Shown: in pieces, positions 62,578 to 64,000 of the stretch
Layout of the letters: each line of letters starts with the position of its first letter
How positions within the stretch are numbered: the stretch's first letter is position 1
Assembly (NCBI GenBank): GCA_964478625.1
Contig: CAYZJH010000002.1
Coordinates: 1 to 64,000, forward strand
Source of the DNA: SKZT01 sp964478625
Lineage (GTDB): Bacteria; Desulfobacterota; Desulfobacteria; Desulfobacterales; SKZT01
Direction of reading: 5' to 3'
DNA: 64,000 nt
Translations under genes and position numbers: made by a program
Notes under the pieces: model-generated
The model's database searches: none
The model's input: only the letters and a program-made list of their open reading frames with translations
What the model was told of the DNA's origin: nothing

Positions 62578-63477
62578 TTATTTCAAAAAATGATTGATAG
62601 AGTTTAAAACATTCTCAGGCACATCCTCAAGGATATAATGGCCCGCCTGGGAAAACTGATATACCTGTGCATCTGGAAACCGTTGCCGCCACTGCAGAAG
62701 AAAATCTTTATCAAACACAAAATCTTTCATACCCCAGCAAATCAGCATGGGTTTATTTCTTAATCGAAAAAGATTTCGTTCCGTATTGCTTACCATAGAA
62801 TAGCTGAAATCGGAAGGGGTAAGAGGAATATCCTGAACAAATTTTAAAATGGCCAACCGATTCTGAGGGCAGTTGTAAGGCGCGACAAATGCTCTTTTTG
62901 TGTCTTTGTCAAGGCCTTTTTTACTGGCCATGTATAATGCGGCTTTGGCAAACAAATTAAATTTTAAGATAGCGGGTTTAGAAATAAATGTCAGGTTGCG
63001 GGCTATTTGCAACCGGAGCGGAAGGTTTTTTTTCTTGGGCAGAAAAAAAGCAGCGGTGTTTAAGATTACAAGTTGCTTGATTCGTTCAGGATTGCGAACC
63101 GCGTAAGCCATGCCGATCATGCCGCCCCAATCATGCAAAATTAACGTGATATTTTTATTTATTTTAAGTTGATCCAGAAAAATGCTCAAATCTTCAACAC
63201 GACTATGAAGCCTGAAATCATATTGGGAATCATCGGGTTTTTGGGATAAACCACATCCGATATGATCCGGTACCAAACACCGATATTTCGGAGAAAGCCC
63301 CTTGACCAGAGAGCGAAAATAGAAAGACCACGTCGGATTCCCGTGAAGCATCACCACAGGTTCCCCGGAACCTTCATCCAGGAAATGGTAATCAAATCCC
63401 CGGATTTTCATAAACTGAGAAGAAAACGGGTAGAGTTTTTTGAATGTTCTGGTACTCAAAAAAGGATCAAACGACAT
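62578..63477 (-). CDS. oleB: Beta-lactone decarboxylase (alpha/beta-hydrolase, dehalogenase-like) of olefin biosynthesis
   Basis: A 299-aa alpha/beta-hydrolase of the haloalkane dehalogenase subgroup; start ATG 63477 (GGTGAAAATT before it), with an upstream alternative overlapping oleA. HGNPTWSF (oxyanion/halide-type loop) and nucleophile Asp in LILHDWGG; acid Asp in GMKDFVFD and His in QAGHYILED complete the triad. In the ole pathway OleB opens the beta-lactone and releases CO2 to give the cis-olefin. The Asp nucleophile and neighbourhood separate it from ordinary esterases. Confidence 0.9.
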   Translation of the reverse strand: MSFDPFLSTRTFKKLYPFSSQFMKIRGFDYHFLDEGSGEPVVMLHGNPTWSFYFRSLVKGLSPKYRCLVPDHIGCGLSQKPDDSQYDFRLHSRVEDLSIFLDQLKINKNITLILHDWGGMIGMAYAVRNPERIKQLVILNTAAFFLPKKKNLPLRLQIARNLTFISKPAILKFNLFAKAALYMASKKGLDKDTKRAFVAPYNCPQNRLAILKFVQDIPLTPSDFSYSMVSNTERNLFRLRNKPMLICWGMKDFVFDKDFLLQWRQRFPDAQVYQFSQAGHYILEDVPENVLNSINHFLK

Positions 63478-63482
63478 AATTT

Positions 63483-64000
63483 TCACCAGTCCACCCCGAG
63501 CATTAAACAATTGAGGCCGCTTCCGATTCCAAAAAATCCCACAAAATCATTCTGACTCAAAAACTCGCGTTCATCCGCAATGGCGGCGGTAATCGGAAGC
63601 GAAACAGTTCCGATATTTCCTAAAAAACGATAGGTAGTGAAATCTTTTTCAGGGGAGATACCCAGAGATTCCAGAATTGTTTTCTGGTGGGCTGACCCTA
63701 CCTGGTGACAAATGACTTTATCAGGCTTTTCATCGGATAAGTGCAGTGCATTTTTAAAAGCCCGGTATGTCAATATCCCGAGTGCAACCCCATGTCTAAG
63801 CACACCAACGGAATCCGTTTCCATCACCACCGGAAAACTCGCGGGAATTCCGGTATCCGGACCCCACCGGCATAACCCATGATGTTCGACAGCATTTCTG
63901 ACGACAGCACCTTTCAGACGATGGCCTTGTTCAGTCAGCGTATGGTCTGTCATCAGAACGGCAACCGCTCCGGAACCACCTGTCAGCGTGGCCAATGATT
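63483..64000 (-). CDS. oleA: Head-to-head condensing thiolase OleA, C-terminal part only
   Basis: The C-terminal 172 or so residues of a thiolase-superfamily enzyme; the gene continues past the right edge. Visible: TLTGGSGAVAVLMTD, catalytic His in VICHQVGSAHQK, Asn in LGNIGTVSLP, and a glycine-rich end GFFGIGSGLNCLMLGVDW. This is the pattern of OleA, which condenses two acyl-CoAs to a 2-alkyl-3-ketoacid, more than of FabH (whose length and end differ). Its stop is 6 bp before the oleB start, so the four genes form one operon, oleA first. Confidence 0.9.
   Translation of the reverse strand, partial: SLATLTGGSGAVAVLMTDHTLTEQGHRLKGAVVRNAVEHHGLCRWGPDTGIPASFPVVMETDSVGVLRHGVALGILTYRAFKNALHLSDEKPDKVICHQVGSAHQKTILESLGISPEKDFTTYRFLGNIGTVSLPITAAIADEREFLSQNDFVGFFGIGSGLNCLMLGVDW

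Overview
The window looks like a chromosomal segment of a strictly anaerobic, sulfate-reducer-like member of the Desulfobacterota (Desulfobacterales type). This is inferred from the gene content rather than a marker gene: a DsrE-family protein, PPi-linked glycolytic enzymes, an acyl-CoA mutase and beta-oxidation cluster, MglA/Roadblock GTPases, an oleABCD cluster and recurring GC-palindromic intergenic repeats. Two runs of exactly 100 N show that it is a draft scaffold. I see no rRNA, tRNA, insertion sequence or prophage.

Left end (1-7.3 kb): a CRISPR adaptation locus. A TPR protein fused to an archaeo-eukaryotic primase-polymerase (CRISPR-associated Prim-Pol type, with a PriL-like cysteine domain) is followed 10 bp later by cas1, then a leader and a long array of 37-bp repeats (50 full copies plus one degenerate terminal copy). 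There is no cas2 and no effector gene in view. Both N-gaps lie inside the array and are flanked by identical 55-bp sequences, so they are almost certainly k-mer overlaps between contigs rather than missing DNA. Merged, the array has 49 repeats and 48 spacers.

7.3-20.4 kb: housekeeping and regulatory genes. These are a PurD-like ligase, a DsrE protein, a lipoprotein thiol peroxidase without a resolving cysteine, serC, an MglA-like GTPase paired with a TPR-PilB-type ATPase, an MFS transporter, two CxxC-cluster proteins, two universal stress proteins, a PII protein and an XRE-cupin regulator.

20.5-34.0 kb: a divergent acyl-CoA degradation locus around a TetR regulator. Leftward: acyl-CoA dehydrogenase, an AUH-like enoyl-CoA hydratase, a methylcrotonyl-CoA-carboxylase-like carboxyltransferase and an HMG-CoA-lyase-like protein (leucine/isovalerate-type logic). 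Rightward: IcmF (fused isobutyryl-CoA mutase), thiolase, 3-hydroxybutyryl-CoA dehydrogenase, an XRE-cupin regulator and a second acyl-CoA dehydrogenase. With the hydratase, these could take isobutyryl-CoA through butyryl-CoA to two acetyl-CoA.

34-51.4 kb: a CBS-ACT protein, an HD protein, lnt-prfB (with the programmed +1 frameshift), a YchF-like NTPase, an HNH nuclease, a FAD/NAD(P)-binding protein, an SDR, divergent ppdK and PPi-phosphofructokinase, arsC, and an ACT/UPF0210 pair.

51.4-59.8 kb: signalling. A Roadblock protein, a second MglA-like GTPase and an unrecognised protein form one operon. Then come a YceI protein, a hybrid histidine kinase with a sigma-54 response regulator, two stand-alone receiver proteins and a DnaJ-like co-chaperone.

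59.8-64 kb: oleD, oleC, oleB and a partial oleA on the minus strand, the head-to-head long-chain olefin pathway, running off the right edge.
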